Assembly: GCA_964016885.1 (NCBI GenBank)
Contig: OZ024743.1
Coordinates: forward strand, 168,187,833 to 168,251,832
Source of the DNA: Eledone cirrhosa
Lineage: Eukaryota; Mollusca; Cephalopoda; Octopoda; Eledonidae
DNA: 64,000 nt
Direction of reading: 5' to 3'
Part shown: positions 9,690-21,899 of the stretch, piece after piece
Layout: each line of letters starts with the position of its first letter
How positions within the stretch are numbered: position 1 is the first letter of the stretch
The notes under the pieces: generated by a model
The model's input: only the letters and a program-made list of their open reading frames with translations
What the model was told of the DNA's origin: nothing
The model's database searches: none
Program-made: the position numbers and the translations under genes

Positions 9690-10130
9690 CATCGCTTTAT
9701 TAAAATCTGTTGTCTGGTAGTTTTTAGCATTTCTAGTTACCACCAAGAGCATAGATACCCCAAAAGATATTTCTATATATGATATATTAAGGTTTCGATA
9801 AAAAGTACAAAGTTTTTACGTAGAATTTAATTTATCGAATGTTTATTTTAATGTTATCATTGTACCTGTCAAAAACGGTAGGGTTTATAGTAAAAAATAT
9901 TTAATTAAACACCTTGATTGTAACATACTGTATAAAAAGGTTTGAATCATTCTCCCACATTCCACTCCGACTGTGGTGGTTGTATTTCATTTTGCATTTA
10001 TTTAAATCTTCTTCTTCTTCTTTTTCTTGAGAGGTTCGTGGGGCCAGAGTCGTCAAACACTCCTTCCAACCGGTCCTGTCAGAAGCAATCGTTTCTATCT
10101 AAATTACGATGAGTTTGTCCTGCATGTCTT
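9690..10130. other. No recognisable feature
   Basis: AT-rich DNA with a short CTT run at 10007-10029. No coding or mobile-element signature seen. Confidence 0.5.
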
Positions 10131-10132
<2 letters not shown>

Positions 10133-10192
<60 letters not shown>

Positions 10193-10281
10193 TCTCCCCC
10201 CCTCTCTCTCTCTCTTTCTCTCTCGTTATTATTGTTGTTCTACTTATGAGCATATAGCTATAGCTACGCAGTTACATTGAC

Positions 10282-10341
<60 letters not shown>

Positions 10342-10348
10342 TTATATG

Positions 10349-10396
<48 letters not shown>
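10133..10396. repeat. (CT)n, (GA)n and (TAGA)n arrays
   Basis: (CT)n at 10138-10225, (GA)n at 10284-10337, then (TAGA)n at 10349-10396. The TAGA block is the tail/target junction of the minus-strand LINE that follows. Confidence 0.95.
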
Positions 10397-11850
10397 TGTT
10401 TCTTTATTAGCCACAGGGGCACAAAAGAAGGGGACAAATACAAAGGAGGAAGTTCACATACAATAAAAACGTGTAAAATATTATCACAAATGCAATTTAA
10501 AAAATTAGTCGATTTTCCCCAATAGGGGAGACAGTTCATATGGGTAACACATAGCCCCGAAAAAATGTGCAACCCTCATCTGCAGGAGTACGAAGAGTTT
10601 GTACTCCTTTCCTCTCCTCCTCCTTTTCCTCAACCTACAGGCTGATATAGAGAGAAGGCCCATTCACTCGGGCCATTCTCGCCACTTTCACCCACCTTTC
10701 ATAAAACTTGCTGGGGTACAGCACCTCTCTTTCCATCCTGATTCTTCTTCCAAAGTGGTATTTGAAAAAAAGAATCAGTTGTTGGCGGGAGAGAAAGGTA
10801 TCTGACCTCAGCCCTTTCAACCTTGTCCACCATACAACCTCTTTCGCCATAGCTATCACACAAAGGAAAACCGTCTCTCCTTCGTTTTTGAAGGAGGGTG
10901 GCGGTTTGATCATGACAATGGACTCGGTGGTAAACCGGATTGGTCCCACCCGCGACAATAGTCGTTCTACATAGCCCCACTGGTCAGTGACGCCCGGGCA
11001 GTGTATGAATGCGTGCGCGACGGTTTCTTCGTTACGCACGCACCTCGGACAGATCTTTTTTGCAGGGTCCCTGCCCGGGCGTCCATGTCTGTAGAGTTTG
11101 TCTCGAACTGGTAGAGCTCCTCGGTAGCACTGCCAGGCCAGGGACTTTTGGAAGTTGTCCATCGGTCCCGGGAGGAAGGTCCTACCGAACAGACTGGCCA
11201 GTTCATCTTCCTCTACGCCTAGAGTTTTACCGAGCACGTCGTCGCACTTGCTGCGGATCAACCCTCTATAGAATGACGAAGTGGAATCTCCACTGATCGC
11301 CGAGTCCGCCTGCCAGAGGGCTGTGAGCGCCTGAGCACATTCCACGTGCCAGTCGCCCATTTTCCTCGGTCTTTGCTTGACCCAGGACTGCAGCTCGATC
11401 AGCGAGACGAGTCGTGGGAAGGCTCGCCTCACGAACGGGGCCCACACCGGTTGTCCGGTGAGGAATACGTAGAGATGCCGCAGCCTGAGCGCGTGTTTGC
11501 GCATCGTCAACCACGGCATCCCCAGCCCTCCGTTAGAAGGGTGTTGGCAGATGGATCTTCTCACCAAAGGAGCCCGCCTCTTCCAAAGGAATTGGAAGAG
11601 CGCGCGCTCCATTTTGGCGAGCGTTTTGGCTGGACAAGGCACGACGGTCAAGCGGTAGTAGATGGCGGACGCTATAAAAGTGTTCGCCACCTCCGCTCGA
11701 CCTTTCAAGGATAGTTTGCACTCGGCCCACTTCTGGGTGAGTGCAAACACCTTGGCCGTCACTTCGTTCCAGTTCTTTTCCACCTGAAGGTCCGGAACAA
11801 AAAAGACCCCGAGCAGCTTTACCGGTCCTTCCGTCCAGCGTACTCAACAA
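10397..11850 (-). mobile_element. APE/Tx1-like LINE 3' half
   Basis: Minus-strand LINE truncated at its 5' end near 11850. It holds ORF2 from just after the RT catalytic region to the stop, plus a ~240 nt 3' UTR. The UTR has the family hairpin (tccccaataggggaga, complement) and ends gtggctaataaagaaacata in a (TATC)n tail. Related tails lie at 1713-2040, 27405-27690, 35436-35822 and 50862-51272. Confidence 0.82.
10635..11783 (-). pseudogene. LINE ORF2 C-terminal region (RT thumb and zinc knuckle)
   Basis: 382 open codons, in frame on to the truncation point near 11845 (GPVKLLGVFFVPDLQ lies upstream of the first Met, so the Met is internal). Residues ~14-60 carry FALTQKWAECKLSLKGRAEV and FLWKRRAPLVRRSICQHP, typical of the post-RT region of L1/Tx1-type LINEs. 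A CX2CX8HX4C knuckle (CPRCVRNEETVAHAFIHC) lies near residues 240-258. The C-terminus is RVNGPSLYISL. GC content and codon integrity are high compared with the surroundings, so the insertion is fairly young. RT catalytic motifs and the APE endonuclease are absent. Confidence 0.8.
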
Positions 11851-12042
11851 TAAAATCGAAAGATCAATTTATTGTAACCATAGACTCAAAGAGAAGTTTT
11901 CGCACTACAAATCGAACCCTTAACATCTTACTACCAACTGACAAACTGCATATACTTAGACTTTATACCCTCTTATTGTATCTAAACCCTTTTAATTACC
12001 CACAAAACCATTGTTATTGTCATTATTATCTTTATCTTTGTA

Positions 12043-12233
12043 GGGCGGTGGATTGGCAGTATCTGTAGAGGTTCGAACGCCATGCTTTCCAGCATAGTTA
12101 CGTCCCTTTACGATCTGAGTTCAAAGCCCGCCGAGGTTGACTTTGCCTTTCATCCTTACGGGGTCGATAAAATAAAGTACCAGTAATGCACTGGGTATTT
12201 GCTGGCCTTGTGCCTAAAGTAGAAACAATTATT
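12043..12233 (+). mobile_element. tRNA-derived SINE (main family)
   Basis: Forward copy: gggcggtggattggcagtat head, gagttcaaagcccgccgagg B-box-like region, gtcgataaaataaagtacca core and aagtagaaacaattatta end. Full length. Confidence 0.92.
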
Positions 12234-12264
12234 ATCTTTATCTTTATTTTATATATATATATAT

Positions 12265-12376
12265 AAATGGAATAGAATGAAACGAAATTTCATTTCTCAC
12301 TCTTAGTACGGCACTTACTTAAATGTAAGTATGTATGTATACGTACATACATATATGTATACAGACGTACAGCAGC

Positions 12377-12431
<55 letters not shown>

Positions 12432-12636
12432 CAGGCACACATATATATATGCACGTATCAGTTTATCGAACATTTATTATAATGTTCGCTTTGTTCGTTT
12501 GTAAACAAACGAACAGCCTGAATTTATGCCGTACAGTGTTTTGGCAACCACGTCACCTTTTTGTTCAACATTGACACAGGAACGTTGTACTAGTTTCAAG
12601 CTTATTAGCTATCGTCAGCACCGTATACCTTTCTGC
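12265..12636 (+). repeat. Direct repeat unit 1 (~370 bp)
   Basis: From aaatggaatagaatgaaacg to ccgtatacctttctgc. It is repeated at 12746-13079, offset 481 bp. The copies differ mainly in the length of the internal (TA)n (12378-12427 here) and by scattered substitutions. The inverted segment at 13084-13190 is derived from its middle. Confidence 0.9.
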
Positions 12637-12745
12637 AAGATGGTTGAACGTCCGAAAGTATATACTTTCCTTATGAAAATTAACGGCTGAGCAGCCTAAT
12701 TTGCATATCGAGTGAGTTCAGTCGGCCAGGCGCACCGAAAACGAT

Positions 12746-13079
12746 AAATGGAATAGAATGAAACGAAATTTCATTTCTCACTCTTAGTACGGCACTTACT
12801 TAAATGTAAGTATGTATGTATACGTACATACATATATGTATACAGACGTACAGTAGCATGTATATATATATACATACAGGCACACATTATATATGCACGT
12901 ATCAGTTTACCGAACATTTATTATAATGCTCGGTTTGTTCGTTTGTAAACAAACAAATAGCCTGAATTACGCCGTACAGTGTTTAGGCAACCACGTCACC
13001 TTTTTGTTCAACATTGACACAGGAACGTTGTACTAGTTTCAAGCTTATTAGCTATCGTCAGCACCGTATACCTTTCTGC
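12746..13079 (+). repeat. Direct repeat unit 2 (~334 bp)
   Basis: Second copy of the 12265-12636 unit, with a much shorter (TA)n tract. A 109 bp spacer separates the two. The same gtatacctttctgc end is followed at 13080 by an inverted copy of its own middle. Confidence 0.9.
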
Positions 13080-13083
13080 CAGA

Positions 13084-13177
13084 TACGTGCATATATATAT
13101 ATGTGTGCCTGTATGTATATATATACATGCTACTGTACGTCTGTATACATATATGTATGTACGTATACATACATACT

Positions 13178-13190
<13 letters not shown>
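13084..13190 (-). repeat. Inverted copy of the repeat-unit middle
   Basis: acgtgcatatatat...ggcctg-type sequence through atacatgctactgtacgtct and gtatacatatatgtatgtac is the reverse complement of 12806-12902. With unit 2 it makes a stem-loop with arms of about 100 bp, ending in a (TA)n array at 13180-13236. Confidence 0.85.

Positions 13191-13236
<46 letters not shown>
13180..13236. repeat. (TA)n microsatellite
   Basis: About 28 TA units at the end of the inverted repeat. Confidence 0.95.
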
Positions 13237-13239
<3 letters not shown>

Positions 13240-13240
<1 letters not shown>

Positions 13241-13840
13241 CTCTTTATATTTCCACCCTCTCTCTCTCCCTCTCTATCCCTCCCTCCCACTATGATCAAT
13301 TTAATTCTCTTTAACTCACTACATTCCACGACATGAAGTCTGCTATCAAAACTGACCAAGGAGTCCTTCCACCTCTACCCCTCCCTCCATCTCAGTTTGT
13401 CACTTTACTTCCTACCATTACCCCCTTCCTCTCTCTCTCTCTATACTATTCCGTTTGTTCCCTCACCTTCTGATTCCTCTTTCTCTATACTAGTAAATAC
13501 AATTCCAAATAAATGTTTTTCTCTATATATTAAGAATTATTTCAAGAGTAACTTATTCACTATTTTGAAAATTTGGACTGTGAACAACAATTATAATTGA
13601 GTGGCTGCTATATGCAGTATAACAATATAAGGTTGCACTTACCAATGAAACGGTCGTAAATACCTGGATAAAATGCTTCTCTTAATGCTTACCTGTGTTT
13701 TCTCTTTTATACTTTATACTCCAAGATTGAACGGAATTCTTACAAACTTGTGGAGTTACCCCTAACCGTACGTTGAAACCATCCATGAAACTGGCTTTCT
13801 TAACCAAGAACTGGATCACAATAAGCAATTTTTTGCTTCT

Positions 13841-13845
<5 letters not shown>
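13240..13845. other. No gene; pyrimidine-rich stretch
   Basis: 13255-13460 is rich in ctctc/ccctc. The remainder is AT-rich and no element is recognised. Confidence 0.5.

Positions 13846-13909
<64 letters not shown>
13846..13909. repeat. (TA)n microsatellite
   Basis: About 32 TA units. Confidence 0.97.
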
Positions 13910-13914
<5 letters not shown>

Positions 13915-14035
13915 GATAATGGAATCTTCCGTCGATTCGTCTTTTCAATTCATTGTTTTATGTTTATGCCTAAAATGGCACTTCAATCCAGTTGCTGATT
14001 TACCCGTCAATTCGTATAATTTAGTCCAGAAATAT

Positions 14036-14162
14036 CCGTCGAAACGGCTTGAGCTCTTCCGTCGGAGTCATACTTTTTCCTATTTCCCACTCTACTACCC
14101 TAAGTATTGAATAATCTGGTGCGTTATGGTCCATCTGGTTCCTTACCACAATTCCTTTGTTT
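14036..14162 (+). repeat. Dispersed TA-flanked repeat (cgaaacggcttgagct family)
   Basis: cgtcgaaacggcttgagctc, then cccactctactaccctaagt and atggtccatctggttcctta, ending in (TA)n at 14165. The same modules recur at 32592-32745 and, inverted, at 47625-47810. Confidence 0.75.
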
Positions 14163-14164
<2 letters not shown>

Positions 14165-14250
<86 letters not shown>

Positions 14251-14385
14251 GGTGTCTGTGACCTATATACACCGGTCACAGACATACAGACACACAGACA
14301 CACACATATATTCTTTTACTCTTTTACCTGTTCCAGCGATCCGGCTGAGGCCATGCTGGGGCACCGCTCTTATATATATATATGC

Positions 14386-14443
<58 letters not shown>
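14165..14443. repeat. (TA)n/(TG)n arrays with short unique segment
   Basis: (TA)n at 14165-14231, (TG)n at 14231-14250, a short segment with a ggtgtctgtgacc / ggtcacagac inverted pair (about 14250-14285), then (TA)n at 14373-14443. Confidence 0.9.
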
Positions 14444-14446
<3 letters not shown>

Positions 14447-14709
14447 CTTCAAAATATTAATAAATATAGACATTCATGTGATCAAATTTATTTTATTATA
14501 CATATTTCAGAGGTACTGAGCTATTTCCTCAGTACGTACTCATCAGATAAAATAAATTGATGTCTGTCATACCTCAACTGTGCTAATGGTTCAATTCCAA
14601 TCTTGGCAGTGATTAGTTATGACAAAACTCAATATTTATATACCATAAGTTGTAACATGACAAACTACATATAATTGAGAGGGTACGTAGGAGAACGTGT
14701 ATAAAAAAT

Positions 14710-14881
14710 ATAATTGTTTCTACTTTAGGCACAAGGCCAGCAATTACCCAGTACATTACTGGTACTTTATTTTATCGACCCCGTAAGGATGAAAGGCAAA
14801 GTTAACCTCGGCGGGATTTGAACTCAGACTGCAAAGGGACGTTACTATGCTAGAAAGCATGGCGTCCAACCCTCTACCGAT
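14710..14881 (-). mobile_element. tRNA-derived SINE (main family)
   Basis: Reverse copy from aattgtttctactttaggca to gtccaaccctctaccgata. The last bases of the tRNA-like head are missing. Confidence 0.87.
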
Positions 14882-14889
14882 AAGCTTCA

Positions 14890-15185
14890 GCTTTGAGAAA
14901 CTACTCTCGCCACTTGCCATTGATACTGGAAGTGTGAGAAGGATCCTCAATGCAATAGCAACATTAGTGAAATTATTCAAAAATCATCCAAACTCGTGGC
15001 CTACAAAAACACGCGAGAGTAATTGTATCCTGAAAGTTTCGTATACACGCGATTTTCACTCACTCATTTTCAGACTGAAAAATATAATAAGTATATATAA
15101 AGACAAGCAAAAGATATAAACATATAACTACATAACTGTTAAAAATTTAAATAATTAAATATATAAATATCCGTATTAGAGAAGC

Positions 15186-15271
<86 letters not shown>

Positions 15272-15740
15272 GGAGAGATGATACTAAAAACAAAGAAAGG
15301 GAGATATGTATTGTATAATATAATTACTTAAGGAAAAGAAGAATAAAGGTATATGATGCGTGACCGTTTTTTTTTCAAATATTAAGTTAGGTAGAAATAA
15401 TCAATTAAATATCGTAAAATTTTTAGTCTATAATATTTGAAAGTAATTATATTATTATATTATATCAAAATTAAAACAATATGAAGTGAAAAAGATAATT
15501 TAACATAATTTCAAGGGTAATCATGGGTATATTTAAATTAATAAATTTACTCAATAATTTGGTTACAAAAATCAAAATTAAAAATATTATTAACTAACAA
15601 TAGTGCTTGTATTAAGGTGGTTGTAAACACCCCCCTCTGCTGGTTTTATTTCATTAGCTGAACTTTGATGAGTATATAATGGCATAGCTGAATCAACTCT
15701 CTTAAATTTATAAAGAATATCTTCTATAAATTTCTATATC
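14890..15740. other. No gene; (GA)n and AT-rich DNA
   Basis: Holds a (GA)n array at 15190-15268 and otherwise AT-rich unique-looking sequence. Confidence 0.55.
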
Positions 15741-15748
15741 AAAGATGA

Positions 15749-15751
<3 letters not shown>

Positions 15752-15802
<51 letters not shown>

Positions 15803-16827
15803 TATATAAAGTTGTAGTTCCTGTCTGTTTGTTTGTTTGTTTGTTCACGAACTCTTCCTATGGTTTTGGAGATATGCCCCCATAACTATATATATTCTGA
15901 AACTACATTACCTAGGGTACTTGGATAATTATATTTCAATTTAATCAAAGGGTTCCCCGGGGGTACAAACCCCCGCTGAAAACTTTTTCCCTTCGATTTA
16001 TATGAAATTTAAACCATAGGTAAATGACAAGATGCCTATTCACAAAATTTCACAAAATTTCAATAATATTAAGACACCCTAATAGGGGTTAAACCCCCTA
16101 TATGAAAATTTTGGTCAACAAATGGAACAAGATGTGTTGTAACAAGATTGCATCAGAACTTGATTGAAGCAACCATTATATTCGGGGTTTATAAAGGTCA
16201 AGCTCTTCTCATTCCGAGGATTCCACTATACCAAGTGATAGCAACTTGCCTTTCACATTTAAGAGGCTGCAGTTCCCAGTGAGGCCATGCTTTGCCATGA
16301 GCATCAATAAGAGTCAAGGTCAAACTTTCAAAACTATTGGTATAGATCTGACAAACCCATGTTTCAGTCATGGCCTGTTTTATGTGGCTGTTTCAAGGAC
16401 TGGAACTTCAAAAAATCTCTACATTTTAGCCAATCAAAGAAAGACAAGAAATATTGTTTACCCCGAAGTTCTTCTTTAGGACAACGTATGAAATATATTT
16501 TCATGTATTTATTATGTTAAAAAATAAATAATTAAACTTTGAATTTCTAATTTGAAAATAATGCTTTACACAAAAATGAAATGATCAAGTTTTGAATTGA
16601 TATTTTGAAAAAAATTATTTACAAGAAACAAAATAAGAATAAGATTTAATAATGTAATTTTGATTTGATATATTACAAAAAATAATGTTTTCCAATTTTT
16701 CATGCATTACATATTACATTGAAATGCATGCAGAGTTTTTCTCCATAAATTATATCACTGATTTAAAATCAATCATCATTTTCTTACAAAAAGAATGTGT
16801 GCAGCAAGGCGCGGGTAACTCGGCTAG
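15752..16827 (+). mobile_element. Helitron remnant with helicase fragment
   Basis: The left side is a (TA)-rich head followed by aaagttgtagttcctgtctg and a tttg run. The right end is caaggcgcgggtaactcggctag followed by T, i.e. a Helitron-like 3' terminus with CTAG and the expected T. It contains a PIF1-like helicase tail at 16160-16479. The left boundary is uncertain because of the (TA)n. Confidence 0.65.
16246..16479 (+). pseudogene. Helitron PIF1-like helicase C-terminus
   Basis: The frame reads SDSNLPFTFKRLQFPVRP, CFAMSINKSQGQTFKTIGID and FSHGLFYVAVSRTGT, then NIVYPEVL. These are the last helicase motifs of Rep/Hel Helitron proteins (the AM.INKSQGQT and YVA.SR blocks). It starts at TTG in a continuous frame rather than at a true start. 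A one-base shift near 16228 separates it from an upstream segment, ALLIPRIPL, in another frame. The Rep HUH nuclease is absent, so the element is not autonomous. Confidence 0.8.
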
Positions 16828-16829
16828 TA

Positions 16830-17990
16830 TACATATAAATGTTCACATACATGTAAATATATGTTTATATTTGTACAATTATAGTATTGTTCTTAATTAT
16901 TCATAGTTACATGAGAAATATTAACACACTTAGGGATATATGGATATTTTATTTTAAATTCTTGTTACACGAATCTTTGTTATATCTTCGAATCAACATG
17001 AATGAGCCTCAACATGAACAGTTGCGAGACCTGCATCTCCAAAATATTTTAATGATAATATAGGGACTTTAAACTGAGTGTCATGATCAAAGTAGCCTAT
17101 ATAATAAATTTATCCTGCTGTTTGACGCAGATCAAGAAAACAGCGCATGACGCAGCATTGCAGTTTTGTTTGTGAGACATCCTATGAAGCTTTGATTGAC
17201 GTAAGGTTGATACATCATCCACCTAGCTGTTGTGATCATTCTGTTCTTCCATCACTTTTATAATGATATTACAGAAACGAAAAATATAAAAATAAATAAA
17301 AAATAAATGTACAAATCTTATTCATGTCATGTGTGTTGGTACGGGATTATTTTCCAGCTCTTGCTGTTGCCATTTAGTTCGTTTTTCTGTTTAAGCGGAT
17401 ATTGATTCATCGTCCAAGTCTCTGAATTTTTCATACGTAAGAAGCTGCAAGAAAAGAAAAGGCCAATTAAATATATCAGTCAAGCAGTTTCTTTTCAATA
17501 TCTAAATATATAATGTTGTGCGCATGCGTTAGCTAATTTCCTGTGACCGCCTCTTGATGCATTTATTCATAGCTATTTCTTAGAACTATAATACGCGAAT
17601 ATAATGAATCAACATAATAATATATACATACATACACAAATATATGAGTGTGTGTGTATGTGAGTGCGTGCATGTGTGCGTATATAAATGTGTATATGTG
17701 GGATACTAATAATCTGCTTAGATACTAAACGTAATAAAACAACGGGTAATTTTGTATCGAATCCCAGTTGCACCTAATTCGATCACTGGTTTGTTTCCAT
17801 TGTTACGAACGTCCTTGGAAAATTGCATCAATGTAACAACCTCCTGTTCTTTTAGTCCTTTCAAAAATATAGGGTGATCTTTGTTCTTTCCTTAAAAGAG
17901 ACAAATATTTTGTTATTTAGTTGTGGTCAACGCTATAGATATAAACATCTATACAGGTATAAACATCGTTCTAGCTTTGCTCAAGTGAAA
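16830..17990. other. No recognisable feature
   Basis: AT-rich DNA with a short TG/TA stretch at 17636-17700. No coding or mobile-element signature is recognised. Confidence 0.5.
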
Positions 17991-18000
17991 TGGACTTCTA

Positions 18001-18029
18001 TCAGTTTCGACGATGTGTGTCGAAACTGA
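18001..18029. repeat. Short perfect hairpin
   Basis: tcagtttcgac and gtcgaaactga form an 11 bp stem around a 7 nt loop. Function unknown. Confidence 0.8.
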
Positions 18030-18469
18030 CAGAAATCAGTTTGGCGAGCCGCCAGTGAAGATGAGAATCTCGCTGTCAGTAGCCCGACTCCCCGAAACGT
18101 TCGAACGCCACAGGCTGGATATTGTAGTTAGCTGACAGAACACGGTATTTTAGGATTTTGTTCCGTTCAGCTGTGGATGCTGTAGCTCTTGCATTTTGCC
18201 GCTGTTTCCACAATGTGGGAAGAAGCAAAAGAGTCACTAACTGTGACGTCCCAGGTAAGGCACCTGTCTCTTGACCAGGAGCACAGAGTAAGACCGTCAA
18301 GTATTTTCCCATCAATTCAGGACAACCCATACGGTTCAAAAATTGAGGGGATGTTTGCCCGGGCCAAAGCTCTTAAGTGGTAATATGACAGTGTGTGTAT
18401 GTGCGCGGCATGAGTTTGTCGGCGTTTTTAAATTAGAGACATGTGTGTATGTCACTGTTTTTAAGTTAG

Positions 18470-18475
<6 letters not shown>

Positions 18476-18566
<91 letters not shown>

Positions 18567-18570
18567 ATAT
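18476..18570. repeat. (CA)n then (TA)n microsatellite
   Basis: About 23 CA units followed by TA units. Confidence 0.95.
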
Positions 18571-18639
18571 ATATGTATCCCTTTCCTTCCTTTTACACAC
18601 ACATTCATTCACACCAAACACACATACACAAATTTATAT

Positions 18640-19255
18640 ACATGTGAATGGAGTTCTACTGAGTAGTTAGAGAAGTTTAGTATCTTGGAGCAGTGTTCAT
18701 GAGTGATGAATGCAGGAGGCTGAATTAGGTGCAAGAATTGCAAAAGTTGATGCAGTAATGCGCCAGCCTCAGCAATCAGTAGTGCAAAAGCCAAACTAGC
18801 TGTCTTTCTGGTATTCCTGTCAACTCTTACCGAGGATCATGAATCTTGAGTAATGACCAAAAGATACAAATGCAAATAAAAGCGCCAGAAATGGATTCCT
18901 TCGAAGGGTCTTTGGAGTAACGTTACTCGATAAAGTGCATAGCTCAGAGACCAGAGAGTCACTCCTGGTAGAGCGCTACTTCTCCGAATTGAGAGATCAC
19001 AATGCCGTTATTATGAGCATGTGGTTAGAATGTCCAGTAAAGGTTCGCTGGACACATTTTACAGGCAAAACCAACCGACAAGAGACCCAGAGGTAGACAT
19101 TGAGCAAGATGACATCATGAGCTTGGCTGGTCACGCTTTGGGATCCAGCTGGATCAGTTAGAGATGTTTGCTACTGACAGACTCGCTGGAAGGAGTGTTT
19201 GAGAAGGACTCTGCCCCCACGGCCCTCTTAGAAATAAGTGGGTGAAGAAGAAGAT
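18640..19255 (+). pseudogene. RTE-like LINE RT C-terminal remnant
   Basis: Degenerate reading in shifting frames. KFSILGAVFMSDECRRLN near 18675-18725 resembles the RT post-catalytic F.YLG..F..DG. block; SLLVERYFSELRDHNAVI near 18960-19013 follows. Later come KTNRQETQR (GKRPRGRPR-like region), AWLVTLWDPAG and, near 19200, RTLPPRPS. Numerous stops. It is a different copy from the one ending at 9584. Confidence 0.5.
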
Positions 19256-19487
19256 ATTGTCAAATTACATATATCTATATATGCATATATAATTTGCGTA
19301 TAATACCAATAAGCACACTACATATGCTAGCAGAAAAACAGTCCGGTTTTTCTACTAGTTAAATTAATGATGTCATATCTGAGAAACGTGCCATACCACC
19401 TGAAATATATACAAGGAGATTAATTTGTGTTTGCACTTTTTACAAATTATCCCCTGAAATTTTTGATGCGTTTATTTTATATATACA

Positions 19488-20490
19488 CTAGCAGAATGGC
19501 CCGGCGTTGCTCGGGATTTGCTCTAGGGTTTTTATATATTTGATATATATTTATCGTTCTCGTGAAGTAAATACGTTTGTTTATATTTTGTTATTGTGTA
19601 TGCAAAAATATCTGTACACGAATATATAAATAACAGTACAGAGAAGTACGGAATACCTCGGCTTCGGGTTGGTGTCTACAATTTGTGCTTATTAAAAAAG
19701 TTCGTCGTACATTACCAGGGTTTTTTTCCGTTCGAAGAAAATCAATCATTTATCGCGAAATAAATACTTTTGTTTATATGTGTATGCAAACATATCTGTA
19801 CACGAATATATAATTATATATATATTAAAATAACAGATTAAAGTTAAGCAAAGAACCGCTGCTTTCACCCTTAACGGATCTTCTGAACCTAAAATAATAA
19901 ATCTGTGAACGCAGAAGTAAAATATTTCGAAAAAGTTACACAATATATATATATATACAGACACTACACACACACACACACCGCGTCATAATGACGTAAT
20001 GGCAGACAGCCAGGCATACATACAGATATTATAAGGGGCGCAATAAGGGCGGTGGATTGGCAGTATCGGTAGAGAGTCGGACGCCATGCTTTGACGCATA
20101 GAGTACGACCCTTTCCATTCTGAGTTCAAATCCGGCCGAGGTCAACTTTGCCTTTCATCATTACGGGTCGATAAAATAAAGTACCAGTCATGTACTGGGT
20201 AATTGCTGGTCTTGTGCAAAGGTAGAAACAATTATAAGGGCGCAACGCAATATCTATATATCTATCTAAAAAGAGAAAGACTAAGAGAGAGAGAAAGAGA
20301 TCGTTAAATCGCCTAATGCGGTCGCTAGGGCATTGAAAATTTGAAATTTGTTTTGCTCAGAACACTCAATAGGACCATAAGTATTACATGTTGGGTGATT
20401 CGGTTGGGTGGTTTCTCGAGTTTTAGTGATTGTACAGACAGACAGACAAACAGACATTCTCTGTTTTAGTAATATATATATATATATAAG
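19488..20490 (-). mobile_element. Helitron-like non-autonomous element with nested SINE
   Basis: On the minus strand it starts near 20490 (TCTTATATATATATATATTA). It carries the same head as 2404-2570 (aaactcgagaaaccacccaa, then cattaggcgatttaacgatc). It ends cccgagcaacgccgggccat tctgctag at 19488, followed by T. The SINE at 20043-20236 interrupts it, with a ~15 bp target duplication. No helicase or Rep remnant. Confidence 0.65.
20043..20236 (+). mobile_element. tRNA-derived SINE with target-site duplication
   Basis: Forward full-length copy. The flanks attataaggggcgcaa (20027-20042) and attataagggcgcaa (20231-20245) are the duplicated target, which places the insertion inside the Helitron-like element and dates it as later. 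Confidence 0.92.
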
Positions 20491-20499
20491 AGAGATACA

Positions 20500-21216
<717 letters not shown>

Positions 21217-21220
21217 TTAC

Positions 21221-21716
21221 TACCTTAATGCCTCTTTAATTGTTATACTATCACCTTATAATCTCTGTCGCTTTCATTCGACTCTGTGCCTTTTTAATTT
21301 TTAATTTTTAATTTTTAATTTTTAATTTTTAATTTTTAATTTTTGATTTTTAATTATTGTACAATTCTCTTGTAATCTAGTTCGCATCCATTCCACTCTG
21401 TAAATACGAAGCTGTTGTTGACAACATTAATATCCACATATCTATATGATTGTTCAATTGAATAGGAGGTTAATTATATGTACAAACATTGCTACTGCTC
21501 CGATGATTCCAAACGATAGTTTGGAAGAAACGATTGTAAGCAATAAAATGATCTGAACATAGCTTTGATTATTGTGTAATTTATATTCCGGCTCTGTAAA
21601 ACATCTCATGTATTTACATTGAGCTATTTTTCTTACTGGTAATAAGGTAGTAATAAATTACTGACCTTTCCTGTTTATAGTTATATATATAGTGTATACC
21701 TAACTATAAATAATAT
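21221..21716 (+). repeat. Left direct repeat (pLTR-like)
   Basis: Starts taccttaatgcctctttaat, contains an (AATTTTT)n tract at 21290-21346, and ends cctaactataaataatat. About 95% alike by eye to 25147-25617. Confidence 0.88.
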
Positions 21717-21899
21717 TATTATTATCTGCTCCATACTCTTTAGCTAACATCCATTATATTACCAGTATGCTAATCAAAGATTATCTTCCTATGTCTTCTA
21801 AGAACATACCTACACCATTCAGAGATACATACGAAAAATTATTGATTAATAGTGTCAACTCCTTTATCAATAGAGTGAGATAGAGGACATTCCATTGCG

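Noticed and set aside
10635..11850. Host gene on the high-GC island
   Set aside because: The 382-codon ORF carries LINE ORF2 thumb and knuckle motifs and ends in a LINE tail. The plus-strand ORFs here are shadows.
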